Shown piece after piece: positions 18,112-26,952 of a stretch of DNA of 64,000 bases. The stretch lies in NCBI GenBank assembly GCA_048500275.1, contig JASNYI010000001.1, positions 2,046,001 through 2,110,000 of the forward strand. The letters run 5' to 3'. A program made the translations under genes and the position numbers. The first letter of the stretch is position 1. Each line of letters opens with the position of its first letter. This DNA comes from UBA5066 sp048500275 (GTDB lineage Bacteria; Acidobacteriota; Thermoanaerobaculia; UBA5066). The notes beneath the pieces were generated by a model that saw only the letters and a list, made by a program, of their open reading frames with translations, made no database searches and was not told the origin of the DNA.

Positions 18112-18242
18112 GGAGGCCTCCTGCCGGGCTCACCCGGGATGTCCGTCGGAGATGTCCGCGGATTCTACGGGGCCGGCCTGGACGCCCGCCGCGATGCAAC
18201 ACGCGCCGCCGCAGAGGGCCGTCGCTCCCGGGAGCCGTCCCG

Positions 18243-18274
18243 GAGGTTCTCCTCCTCCCCTCGGGGAGAACCTC
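18243..18274 (-). terminator. Hairpin downstream of pgm
   Basis: GAGGTTCTCC at 18243-18252 pairs perfectly with GGAGAACCTC at 18265-18274 around a 12-base loop, just after the minus-strand pgm stop at 18282. It lacks a U-run. Confidence 0.5.
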
Positions 18275-18281
18275 GCGGCGT

Positions 18282-19922
<1,641 letters not shown>

Positions 19923-20552
19923 GGCAGTCCTCCGGCCGGACACCGTAGGGGGGCGCGGGCGAGGAGTCAACGGGAGGGCGGGGGGTCTCACTCCCGGTCG
20001 AACACCCGGAGGCGCTCGTCGTGGCCTCTCGAGGCGCAGCGCTCGTGGCGGGAACGGAGGCTCCCGGCCCCGGAGAGGGCGCCGATGTACCGGAACCACC
20101 CGGTGATCCGGCCGCAGACGGCCGCGCCGCCGAGGAACCCGGTGACGTGGATCTCCGCGCGTTTCCCTTCGAGGCGACCCTTGTCTTCCAGGCGTCGTCG
20201 ATCCGGGTCCACGCTATTCGGGCGAGGGAACCCCGGGCCTACCGGCTCCGCGCCGGCGAACCGGGAACCCTGTCGGGGAGCGTCGGGTGCGCCTCAAGAT
20301 GCGTACCAGCCGTCTCCATCCCGGCCCCGCGGGCGGCCGGTGTCGGGACGGGGCGCGCGGAGCGCGGAAAGAGCGGACCCCGCGTCCGGGACGACGGGGG
20401 CACCGCCCGGCCCGGTCATCGCGCGGGCCGGACCTGAGCCGTGTATGGGCCGCGTGTCCCGACGTCTCGGTCCTTCGGTGCCGTTCGCTGAAGGTCAAAC
20501 CGGATCCACCGGACTCTACCGAGGTCGAACCCGGGGAGCGGTCCCGAAAACG
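19923..20552. other. Intergenic region between pgm and the tRNA-fMet terminator
   Basis: About 630 bases without a convincing gene. A 74-codon minus-strand frame (19988-20212) is open but has no ribosome site or recognisable product. Base composition remains backbone-like. Confidence 0.5.
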
Positions 20553-20576
20553 AAAAACCCGGCGTTTCCGCCGGGT
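20553..20576 (-). terminator. Rho-independent terminator of the tRNA-fMet locus
   Basis: ACCCGGC at 20557-20563 pairs with GCCGGGT at 20570-20576 around a 6-base loop. The adjoining AAAAA at 20553-20557 becomes a U-run on the minus strand. It lies 36 bases past the tRNA 3' end, on the same strand, and supports this flank being the original tRNA locus. Confidence 0.8.
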
Positions 20577-20611
20577 CTTCCGTAACCGCTTGCATCTCGC
20601 GGACTTATGTA

Positions 20612-20660
20612 TGGTTGCGGGGGCAAGATTTGAACTTGCGACCTTTGGGTTATGAGCCCG
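20612..20660 (-). other. Initiator tRNA (tRNA-fMet) 3' fragment, island attachment site
   Basis: Read on the minus strand the segment gives GGG-CTCATAA-CCC (anticodon CAT), a variable loop AGGTC, a T arm GCAAG-TTCAAAT-CTTGC, the acceptor strand CCCCGCA, then A and an encoded CCA. A at position 72 and the CCCCGCAACCA end are typical of initiator tRNA. The 5' half is missing: pairing breaks inside the anticodon stem at about 20,660 and the next bases do not supply the D arm or the 5' acceptor strand. With the integrase gene 150 bases away, this is read as the att site left when an element inserted into the tRNA 3' end. The intact tRNA copy should lie at the other island end, outside the window. 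Confidence 0.82.
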
Positions 20661-20811
20661 TTCCGGGGTCTTTTGACGAATCATGAACGGTTTCAAAGGA
20701 TCGATAGTAAACCATTTGTCTTCAGTCGCTTCGGCACGTTTACGGCGACCGAGATTTGGATCGGTTTCGATGGAGTTCGAGCGACCTTTACGCCTTCAAC
20801 CTAGGGATGAC

Positions 20812-22059
20812 CTAGGTCTTCTCAGCTGTGCCGAACGCACCGTTCACGTACTCCTTCGCCTGGTCCGGGCGATCCTCGAGGAAGTGAACGTACTGCCGAT
20901 AAGTGAAGGCCGGAGAACTGTGGCCGAGCTGGTCGGCCGCGAAGGCGACGGGTGCTCCCTGCGTAAGAAGGCGCGAGGCGTAGAGGTGGCGGAGGGCATG
21001 CGGCGTGAAGTCGGCCCCTTCGACGGCCTTGAGCGCGGGGACCCAGTGGCGCTGGACGAAGTTCCGGTCGTTTAGAACCGGAGGTCGTTCGACCCGCGGC
21101 TCCTCGGTCGTCGGCCCTTTCGCCTGTGTCGCGTCCGTCTCCTTCTTCGGGGAGCGGGCCACCGGGAACACCCAGGGGTCCGAGCGAACAGCCTTCCCCG
21201 ACATCTGTTGAGCGCGATAGGCCTTGAGTCTCTCGGCGAGGCCATCCGGAATCACGATGTTCCGCTTCCCGCGCTCCGTCTTCGGCGTGCCGAGCTTCCC
21301 CGTCACCTGGTCAATTGAGCGCGAGACGGTGATACGGCGGCCGTCCAGATCGATGTCGTTCCACTGGAGCGCGAGGCATTCGTTGAGCCGCATCCCGGTG
21401 AAGAGCAGAACCTCGGCCGCAGCCCGCGGGCCCGGGGCAGTGATCGCGGCGACGACCTTGCGCGCTGTGTCGTAGGAGGGGACGCGAACAGGATTCGAGC
21501 GCTTTGGTGGCAGTTCGAGAAGGGCGGCCGGGTTCTGGGCGAGGATCCCTCGCTTCACCGCCTCCTGGAGGATGGCGCGGAGGAGGAGAATCGCCTCGCG
21601 CTTCGTCTGGCCCGATACCTTCCGTTCGATGAGTGTGGCCCGAAGGCGGCTCAGACGTTCGTACGTGACGTCACGGAGCGGCCATTCGTCGAGGGCGGGC
21701 GCGAGGTGCTGACGGTAGCGGGACTTCGCAGACCGAATCGTGGAGTCCTTCCGTCCAGCCATCGCTTCCGGGAAGTAGACCTTCTCAACGAAGTCGGCGA
21801 AGCGAACCCGCGACGCCGAACGATCCACGAGGGGCGCGCCCCCGTCGAGTTCGAGGCTCCGCTTCTCCCGAGCCTTCACGGCCTCCTCGATGGTAGAGAA
21901 CGCTCCGACGAAGGCGCTCTTGCCGTGGTGGTAGACGAACGTGTCGAAGGTTCCGTGCGGCGTCATCCATACGCCCGTCGCGACCTTCATCCGTCGGAGC
22001 GGAGCCTCCTTCGGGAGCTTCTGTGCGAGTTTCCATCCGACCTTCTGGCCTCTCGGCAT
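20812..22059 (-). CDS. Tyrosine recombinase / integrase
   Basis: A 415-aa protein. An N-terminal arm-binding-like region (FDTFVYHHGKSAFVGAFST) and a SAM-like core-binding domain (about residues 85-185) precede the catalytic domain. The catalytic residues are visible: Arg224 in LLFTGMRLNE, His354 and Arg357 in HALRH, His380 in QLGHSS, and Tyr387 or Tyr390 in TYRQY as nucleophile. Its 3' end points to the broken tRNA-fMet, the normal arrangement for an integrase next to its own attachment site. It very likely moved the island that starts here. Base composition is lower in GC than the genes to its left. Confidence 0.93.
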   Translation of the reverse strand: MPRGQKVGWKLAQKLPKEAPLRRMKVATGVWMTPHGTFDTFVYHHGKSAFVGAFSTIEEAVKAREKRSLELDGGAPLVDRSASRVRFADFVEKVYFPEAMAGRKDSTIRSAKSRYRQHLAPALDEWPLRDVTYERLSRLRATLIERKVSGQTKREAILLLRAILQEAVKRGILAQNPAALLELPPKRSNPVRVPSYDTARKVVAAITAPGPRAAAEVLLFTGMRLNECLALQWNDIDLDGRRITVSRSIDQVTGKLGTPKTERGKRNIVIPDGLAERLKAYRAQQMSGKAVRSDPWVFPVARSPKKETDATQAKGPTTEEPRVERPPVLNDRNFVQRHWVPALKAVEGADFTPHALRHLYASRLLTQGAPVAFAADQLGHSSPAFTYRQYVHFLEDRPDQAKEYVNGAFGTAEKT

Positions 22060-22169
22060 GCCCTCGATTCTATCGCGAATCCCTAGGTCAGACCCAAAGC
22101 TCGAGAAGGGGGGTGCCGGACTCGGCGAGGAGGTGCTGTTGCGGAAGGGCAGGGGAGGCCCGAAGGTCT

Positions 22170-22661
22170 CTATTTCGCAAGCGGTGTGATCGCTTTTCCC
22201 TCTGGCTGCTTCCAGAGTTCGGGGGCGAGGCGGAGAACGACCGGGCGTCCGTAACCAGTGATATCGATGACACGGAACCCTGCACCGAGCTCCAGTAACG
22301 GGGCCGTTTCTACTAGAGCGAGCTGCTCGGCCGAGATCCGCCTGTCTCTCGCCCAGCGCAGTCCCCAGGCAGTGCGGAAGAAGCCGACAAGATCCTGACG
22401 GTTATAGAACGGCGCCTCGAAGTGGCCGGCAGAGCGATCAGTCGAGGCGACCTGCACCAGTCGCGTCGCCTCGACAATCCGAGCCCTGTGACTTTCCTCT
22501 TCCATCTTCAGCAGGATTTCAACAGCGGGGGACGACGGTGCTGGCGTCGGAGCTGCAACGACGATGGGCGCCGCCGGCCTCTTGGCGTTCACGAATGCAC
22601 CGATAGCAACACCGAAACCCAGAGCTGCGACAACCCACGCTGCGACCTCTCGTCCCTGCAT
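22170..22661 (-). CDS. Small membrane-anchored protein of unknown function
   Basis: Adjacent ATGs at 22664 and 22661 follow GAGGAGG; the second has better spacing, giving 163 aa. Residues about 6-26 (VAAWVVAALGFGVAIGAFVN) form a membrane anchor, followed by an Ala/Pro-rich linker and a soluble part with RLVQVASTDRSAGHF and VIDITGYGRPVVLRL. No family recognised. It lies between the integrase and the J-domain gene on the same strand, so it is probably part of the element's own gene set. Confidence 0.65.
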   Translation of the reverse strand: MQGREVAAWVVAALGFGVAIGAFVNAKRPAAPIVVAAPTPAPSSPAVEILLKMEEESHRARIVEATRLVQVASTDRSAGHFEAPFYNRQDLVGFFRTAWGLRWARDRRISAEQLALVETAPLLELGAGFRVIDITGYGRPVVLRLAPELWKQPEGKAITPLAK

Positions 22662-22790
22662 CATCTCCTCCTCACGGCCTCCCTCGCCCCCACGGTATGC
22701 AGACCGGCCATTCTCCCCGAGAGCGGGAACCGAGGAAACCACAAGATGCGCAGGGCTCCGGTGCGAGATCGGGTCTCCGCCCGGGAGGTG

Positions 22791-23534
22791 TTACGCCCCC
22801 TCGCCCGCGGGTCCTCCTGACGAGGATCGATTCGGACCGGGGTGTAGTCGCGTCGGCCGATACGGCGTCGGGACGAAGTGGGGCCGCTCGTAGTGCGGCA
22901 TCGTGAAGTGCGGCATCGTGAAGTGCGGCCTCTCGGGCCGGGGTACCTGTTGCCCGGGGGCGCGAGACGGAGGGTCGGACCACGGGCGCGGTTGATCGAC
23001 GCGCGACGCCGTATCGGGAACATCCACGCTGGGACGGACTGTCTGGCGCACCTGGTTCCGCACCGCCTCGGCCTGGCGCGCTCCCTCCGATACAGCGTCG
23101 TCGTGAACCGTCCGTCGAGATGCGGGAGCTGGCGGGGCGGGCTGCCGGCGCTGTGCCGCGCGGGCTCGCCGGAACACTTCAGAGAAGTCGAGGTGCGGCT
23201 CGTGGGGTCTCGGAGGAGCGCTTGGGCGCGGTCTGCTCGGCGGCGGTGATGCCGTGGCGGCCCGATGGGCGCGGGCATCAAGGTAGGCGACGCGGTCCGG
23301 TCCGGTGAGCATCTGTCGGGCGCGCACCAGCAGCTCAAGCGTCTCCCGATCACCCTTTCCGTCATTCAGATCCGGATGAACAGCACGAATCCGCGTGCGG
23401 AAGGCCGAGAGAATTTCGGCATGGCTGGCCGTCTCAGGAACACCGAGGACGGCGAAATAGTCCGTGCCCCTGCGGAGATCGTCGTGGTATTCGGGATTCT
23501 TCGTAGAGCGGGGAGGGGAGTGGCGCGGAGGCAT
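22791..23534 (-). CDS. J-domain (DnaJ-like) protein with Pro-rich tail
   Basis: A 247-aa protein. Residues about 24-80 form a J domain: TDYFAVLGVPETASHAEIL, then the essential HPD at 53-55 in RAVHPDLNDGKGD. J domains stimulate the ATPase of DnaK. The rest is a Pro/Arg-rich, probably disordered tail ending in short tandem repeats (PHFTM-PHFTM-PHYERPHF). No Gly/Phe or zinc-finger region is present, so this is a class III (DnaJC-like) protein. J-domain proteins on plasmids and phages may recruit host DnaK for replication or assembly (inference). No clear ribosome site at this start. Confidence 0.75.
   Translation of the reverse strand: MPPRHSPPRSTKNPEYHDDLRRGTDYFAVLGVPETASHAEILSAFRTRIRAVHPDLNDGKGDRETLELLVRARQMLTGPDRVAYLDARAHRAATASPPPSRPRPSAPPRPHEPHLDFSEVFRRARAAQRRQPAPPAPASRRTVHDDAVSEGARQAEAVRNQVRQTVRPSVDVPDTASRVDQPRPWSDPPSRAPGQQVPRPERPHFTMPHFTMPHYERPHFVPTPYRPTRLHPGPNRSSSGGPAGEGA
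22878..22937. repeat. Short tandem repeat, four 15-bp units
   Basis: Two identical units GTGCGGCATCGTGAA (22893-22907 and 22908-22922) are flanked on each side by a diverged unit. They encode the PHFTM repeats of the J-domain protein tail. Confidence 0.8.
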
Positions 23535-23793
23535 GAAGCTACGGCCAGACGGGCGGCGTCGTCAAGTCGTAGGCCGGCGACGTCACCCGTCGCACGCCCG
23601 GTGAGGCGACGGGCAATCAAGATCCGTCGAAACGCATCAACATGACCTTTCGTCCCCGACGAGATCAGGAATCGCCCGCGGTCGGAATTCGCGAGAAGGT
23701 CTCGGATGAGGCTGGGCAAAGCCTGTGGTCACACCCCCGCGGCGGGGCTCGGGACGCCGATCTTTCTCAACTGAATCCCTGACCCATACGGCC

Positions 23794-24210
23794 ATGACGA
23801 TCCATCAACACGCTCTCCACGAGCGGCTCGAACGGATGTTCGGGCGCACTCCGGAGTGGTTCGCGCTGCACACTGCGCGGCAGTCGTGCGGGCAACTCTC
23901 GCCGGAGGACGCGTACGTCCATTTGTCGCGACTCTTCGTTGCGTTTCAAGGGTGGCGCTTCACGCGCCTCCCAAGAACTGCGGGGCTCCCGCAGACGCCA
24001 GAAGAGCGACGAGAGAGCTTCTATCGGGCGCTCGACGAAGAGCGCCACGCCCGGGAGGTAATCCCGGAGACCTACCAGCCATCGCTCGACGAGCGACCGG
24101 CGGCAGTAGGCGCAATGGCGCCATACCTCGAGCTCAACCCCGAACTGGAAGAAGCCCTGGAAATTGACTACCCGGGCTTCTCCCATCGGCGGACTGCTCG
24201 CGTCGTATGA
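23794..24210 (+). CDS. Hypothetical protein, first gene of a small plus-strand operon
   Basis: The ATG at 23794 gives 138 aa beginning MTIHQHALHERLERMFGRTP. It is helical and charged, with ERRESFYRALDEERHARE and an acidic end (LELNPELEEALEIDYPG). No family recognised. It overlaps the next gene by four bases (ATGA at 24207), so the two are translationally coupled. An upstream in-frame Met at 23725 would add a low-complexity leader and is less likely. Confidence 0.6.
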   Translation: MTIHQHALHERLERMFGRTPEWFALHTARQSCGQLSPEDAYVHLSRLFVAFQGWRFTRLPRTAGLPQTPEERRESFYRALDEERHAREVIPETYQPSLDERPAAVGAMAPYLELNPELEEALEIDYPGFSHRRTARVV

Positions 24211-24521
24211 GCGGCCGTTTCGCAGAGGTGCCCTCGCGCCGTTCCTGTCCGGAGTGCACCGGAGCAGGGCGAGGCGAAAACCCTCTCTACTATTACGTAT
24301 CGGACGAAGGAGATCTTTCATTCTTCCAGGTCCGATGCTCGAACCGACGTGACTGCGGATTCGTTGAAACCCGCGCAGGGGCGTTTGGACTCGCGACGCG
24401 GAGCGCGCTCCTCAAGTCGCGAAAGACCATTCGCCGTCTCGCCGTCGCGGCCGTCGCCGAGGTGATCGCCCTGATCACCATCGGGATGACCCTTACGGTC
24501 GTCCTCGCGCAGGGTCGCTAG
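24207..24521 (+). CDS. Small zinc-ribbon membrane protein
   Basis: A 104-aa protein with four Cys (14, 17, 44, 50) in a CPEC...CSNRRDC arrangement, a probable zinc ribbon, followed by a C-terminal membrane segment (VIALITIGMTLTVVLAQG). It starts inside the stop of the previous gene (ATGA). Function unknown. The zinc ribbon faces the cytoplasm if the tail is a simple C-terminal anchor (inference). Confidence 0.6.
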   Translation: MSGRFAEVPSRRSCPECTGAGRGENPLYYYVSDEGDLSFFQVRCSNRRDCGFVETRAGAFGLATRSALLKSRKTIRRLAVAAVAEVIALITIGMTLTVVLAQGR

Positions 24522-24629
24522 AACAGAAACACACACACACCGGGAGGCTTGCCCAGCTCTCCCCACTCCCTCTCGGGCCGTCCACTCCGAGAGCAGAGCA
24601 GCTGCCACCACGGCAAGAGGAGGTGCAAC

Positions 24630-25604
24630 GTGCGTCCAGCCGAACCCACCTGGGACGAAATCGCCGTCCGCTACGGTCTCGCGCTCCGGCCCCAGGGAAG
24701 GCAGCTCCGCGGTCGGTGCCCGCTCCACGGCGGGCAGAACTCGACGGCGTTCGTTGTCGAGCCTTCAGGGGGCGTCTTCTTCTGCCACGCCTGCGGCCAG
24801 GGGGGCGGCCTCGGGACGTTCGTCCACCTCATGGAGGGCGGCGCCGGCGCCGGTCGAGACGGTCGGGCCCCTGAAGGTCCGCGCACACATCGGCTCGGGC
24901 CAAGTCCCCTCGAACTCCGGCGACTGGCCCGTCTTCGAGACGCTCTCCTCCAAGATCTCCCCGAAGTCGAGCCGGTGTACCCCCGCGACGCCACGCACCC
25001 GTACTTCGTCTCTCGCGGCGCCGCCTCGTCCACTGTGTCGGCCCTCGGGGGAGGCGTCTACGCAGGACCTGGCCCCTTCCATCGCCGGGCCGTCTTCCCC
25101 GTCTGGACCCCCGAGGGGAAGCTTGTCGGTCACATCGGACGCGCCATCGATCCTGGTGTCGAGCCGCGGTACTTCTGCGAGCGGGGTTTTCGGAAGTCGC
25201 TTCTCCTCTTCAACGAGCGGACCGACCGGCGAAACGACACGCTCATCGTGGTTGAAGGGATCTTCGACGCCCTCGCGGTGATCCAGGCCGGCTTTGCGAA
25301 CGTCGTGGCCCTCCTCGGGGCGGTGGCCTCGCCGTATCAGCTTGCGGCGCTGTCCTCTCCCCGGCACGTCGTCTCGCTCTTCGATGCCGACGATGCTGGC
25401 CGGCGTGGGGCGACGCTGCTCCGGGAAGTCCTCGGGAGGAACGTGACGGTCTGCGATCTCGGGAATGGCGATCCCGGTGGCGCGAGGCCGGATCGCATTC
25501 GGTCCGCTCTCGCGGGCGTCCGAAAAGCGTCGGTGCCCCTTCCGACTGACGGACCGCCCAGAGAAGCTGCACACCTCACCACGAGGAGACCGCCATGTGC
25601 GTGA
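24630..25604 (+). CDS. Small DnaG-type primase (CHC2 zinc finger plus TOPRIM)
   Basis: The GTG at 24630, five bases after AGGAGG, is preferred over an upstream in-frame Met. The product is 324 aa. The CHC2 zinc finger is intact: Cys30, His33, Cys52, Cys55 (GRCPLHGGQNST and FFCHACGQGGG). The TOPRIM core has Glu209 in TLIVVEGIFDAL and Asp252/Asp254 in SLFDADDAGRRG. It would make RNA primers for replication of the element. It is about half the length of chromosomal DnaG and lacks the C-terminal helicase-binding domain, as in many plasmid and phage primases. Confidence 0.9.
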   Translation: MRPAEPTWDEIAVRYGLALRPQGRQLRGRCPLHGGQNSTAFVVEPSGGVFFCHACGQGGGLGTFVHLMEGGAGAGRDGRAPEGPRTHRLGPSPLELRRLARLRDALLQDLPEVEPVYPRDATHPYFVSRGAASSTVSALGGGVYAGPGPFHRRAVFPVWTPEGKLVGHIGRAIDPGVEPRYFCERGFRKSLLLFNERTDRRNDTLIVVEGIFDALAVIQAGFANVVALLGAVASPYQLAALSSPRHVVSLFDADDAGRRGATLLREVLGRNVTVCDLGNGDPGGARPDRIRSALAGVRKASVPLPTDGPPREAAHLTTRRPPCA

Positions 25605-25740
25605 TGGAGGTTCCCTAGGTTGAGATGGATCGGGTCCTCCGTCCTCCTCCCCAGCCTCGACTTTCGGGGCATCTCGCGGGACGGAGGCGAGAGCGAAGGC
25701 GGGCGTCGAATCTGTACCGAGTTCCGCATAATCCTCGTCC

Positions 25741-26055
25741 ATGACTCGTGCGGAGAGGATCGCCCTGATTGAGGAAGCCCGCGATGCGTGCCTCCGCGTC
25801 GGCCGAGGCCTCGTCGTGCAGCTCCTCGAGGACGCGACGCCGCGCTTCGTCCCGATCGAGGAGGCGAAGGCGCGCCTCGTCGAGGAGCGCGTCGACCCGG
25901 GGCTCCTCACGGCGGTGCTCATTGCCGTCGGGAAGTACGACACGAAGTGGCAGGCGGTGCACTTCGTCGAGCGCGAGGAGTGCTCCACCGTCTCGATCCT
26001 CAGCTACGACCGGAGCGAATGCGTCTGGTCGGAGTCGTGGACGCTGACACACTGA
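25741..26055 (+). CDS. Hypothetical protein
   Basis: A 104-aa product beginning MTRAERIALIEEARDACLRV, with VGKYDTKWQAVHFVERE in the middle. No family recognised. The stop overlaps the start of the next gene by one base (TGATG), suggesting co-translation. No clear ribosome site. Confidence 0.55.
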   Translation: MTRAERIALIEEARDACLRVGRGLVVQLLEDATPRFVPIEEAKARLVEERVDPGLLTAVLIAVGKYDTKWQAVHFVEREECSTVSILSYDRSECVWSESWTLTH

Positions 26056-26324
26056 TGAGCTACGACATCGGTCCTGAGGAGTTTGAAGCGCTGACGAAGG
26101 CGGTCGGCGCCCGACTCGTCGAGCTCACGGGTATTCCTGCCGAGGAAGCCGAGTCCCTGGCGGTCTCGGTGGCCTGCTGCCGAATCGTGGATGACGACGG
26201 GAATCTGGTCTTTCGCGATGCGGACGAGCGAGAGGTGGTCCGACTTCCCTACGCCGCCTTCGCCGACATCCTTGATGACGACGAGGAAGAGGAATTCGAA
26301 GACCCCGATTCCGAAGAGGCGTAA
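26055..26324 (+). CDS. Small acidic protein
   Basis: The ATG at 26055 lies in TGATG at the end of the previous gene. The product is 89 aa, starting MSYDIGPEEFEALTKAVGAR and ending in a strongly acidic tail (DDDEEEEFEDPDSEEA). Unknown function. Small acidic proteins on mobile elements can be DNA mimics, but nothing here shows that. Confidence 0.6.
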   Translation: MSYDIGPEEFEALTKAVGARLVELTGIPAEEAESLAVSVACCRIVDDDGNLVFRDADEREVVRLPYAAFADILDDDEEEEFEDPDSEEA

Positions 26325-26409
26325 GCGAGCACTCCTTCGATCCCGACGGCCGACAGGACCAGGCCCCCTCAGCAGGCCCCGCCATAGACTCCCGTAATCA
26401 GGAGGACTC

Positions 26410-26754
26410 ATGGCGCGTCCGATTTCCCGGCTCCTCGACACCCTTGCCTCAACACTCACGGCACTGCGCGAAGCGCTCACCCCGACGACGCCGACAGCGA
26501 AGATGCCGAGGGAAAAGAAAGGCTCGCGACGGACCTTGAGGACGTCGACGAGCTCGGCTGCAGCGCGCAAGACAGCTGCAGCACCCACGGCGCGCCGGAA
26601 GACGAAGACGCCCAACCCTCGTCTCGCCCTCCAGGGAAAGTACATGGCCGCGGTCCGCGGGCTCTCCGCCGCGAACAAGGCGAAGGTCAAGAAGGTCCTC
26701 GCCGCGCAGGGCGTCGAGGCGGCGATTGCGATGGCGCAGTCGAAGAAGGTCTGA
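26410..26754 (+). CDS. Small Lys/Arg/Ala-rich basic protein
   Basis: A good ribosome site (CAGGAGGACTC) precedes the ATG. The product is 114 aa: a short N-terminal helix (RLLDTLASTLTALREAL), then a Thr/Ala/Lys/Arg linker like histone-H1-type tails, then a helical C-terminus (YMAAVRGLSAANKAKVKKVL). Probably nucleic-acid binding by composition; the family is not recognised. Confidence 0.65.
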   Translation: MARPISRLLDTLASTLTALREALTPTTPTAKMPREKKGSRRTLRTSTSSAAARKTAAAPTARRKTKTPNPRLALQGKYMAAVRGLSAANKAKVKKVLAAQGVEAAIAMAQSKKV

Positions 26755-26952
26755 CGCGAGCCGGGCCGGTCCGGGCCGGCCTGAACCGACCTGGCCGAGA
26801 AAGAATCCGCGCCGGACGGAAGACCGTCTACAACCTGCCCGCTCCGATCTCCGATGACGGGCTCGTCCGGTCGGGCGGTGCCGTGGCAAACCGGCCCCGT
26901 GCGGTGCCCGGGCGACGTGGCGTGATGTCGACTCTCGGAAGTACCCTCGAAC

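Noticed and set aside
19988..20212. A 74-codon minus-strand frame
   Set aside because: No ribosome site, no recognisable domain; kept only as a remark in the intergenic entry.
23366..23719. A 117-codon minus-strand frame beginning MPSLIRDLLANSDRGRF
   Set aside because: It overlaps the start of the J-domain gene by 169 bases and its second half is Arg/Pro-rich shadow. The first 60 residues look protein-like, so a short real gene cannot be excluded.
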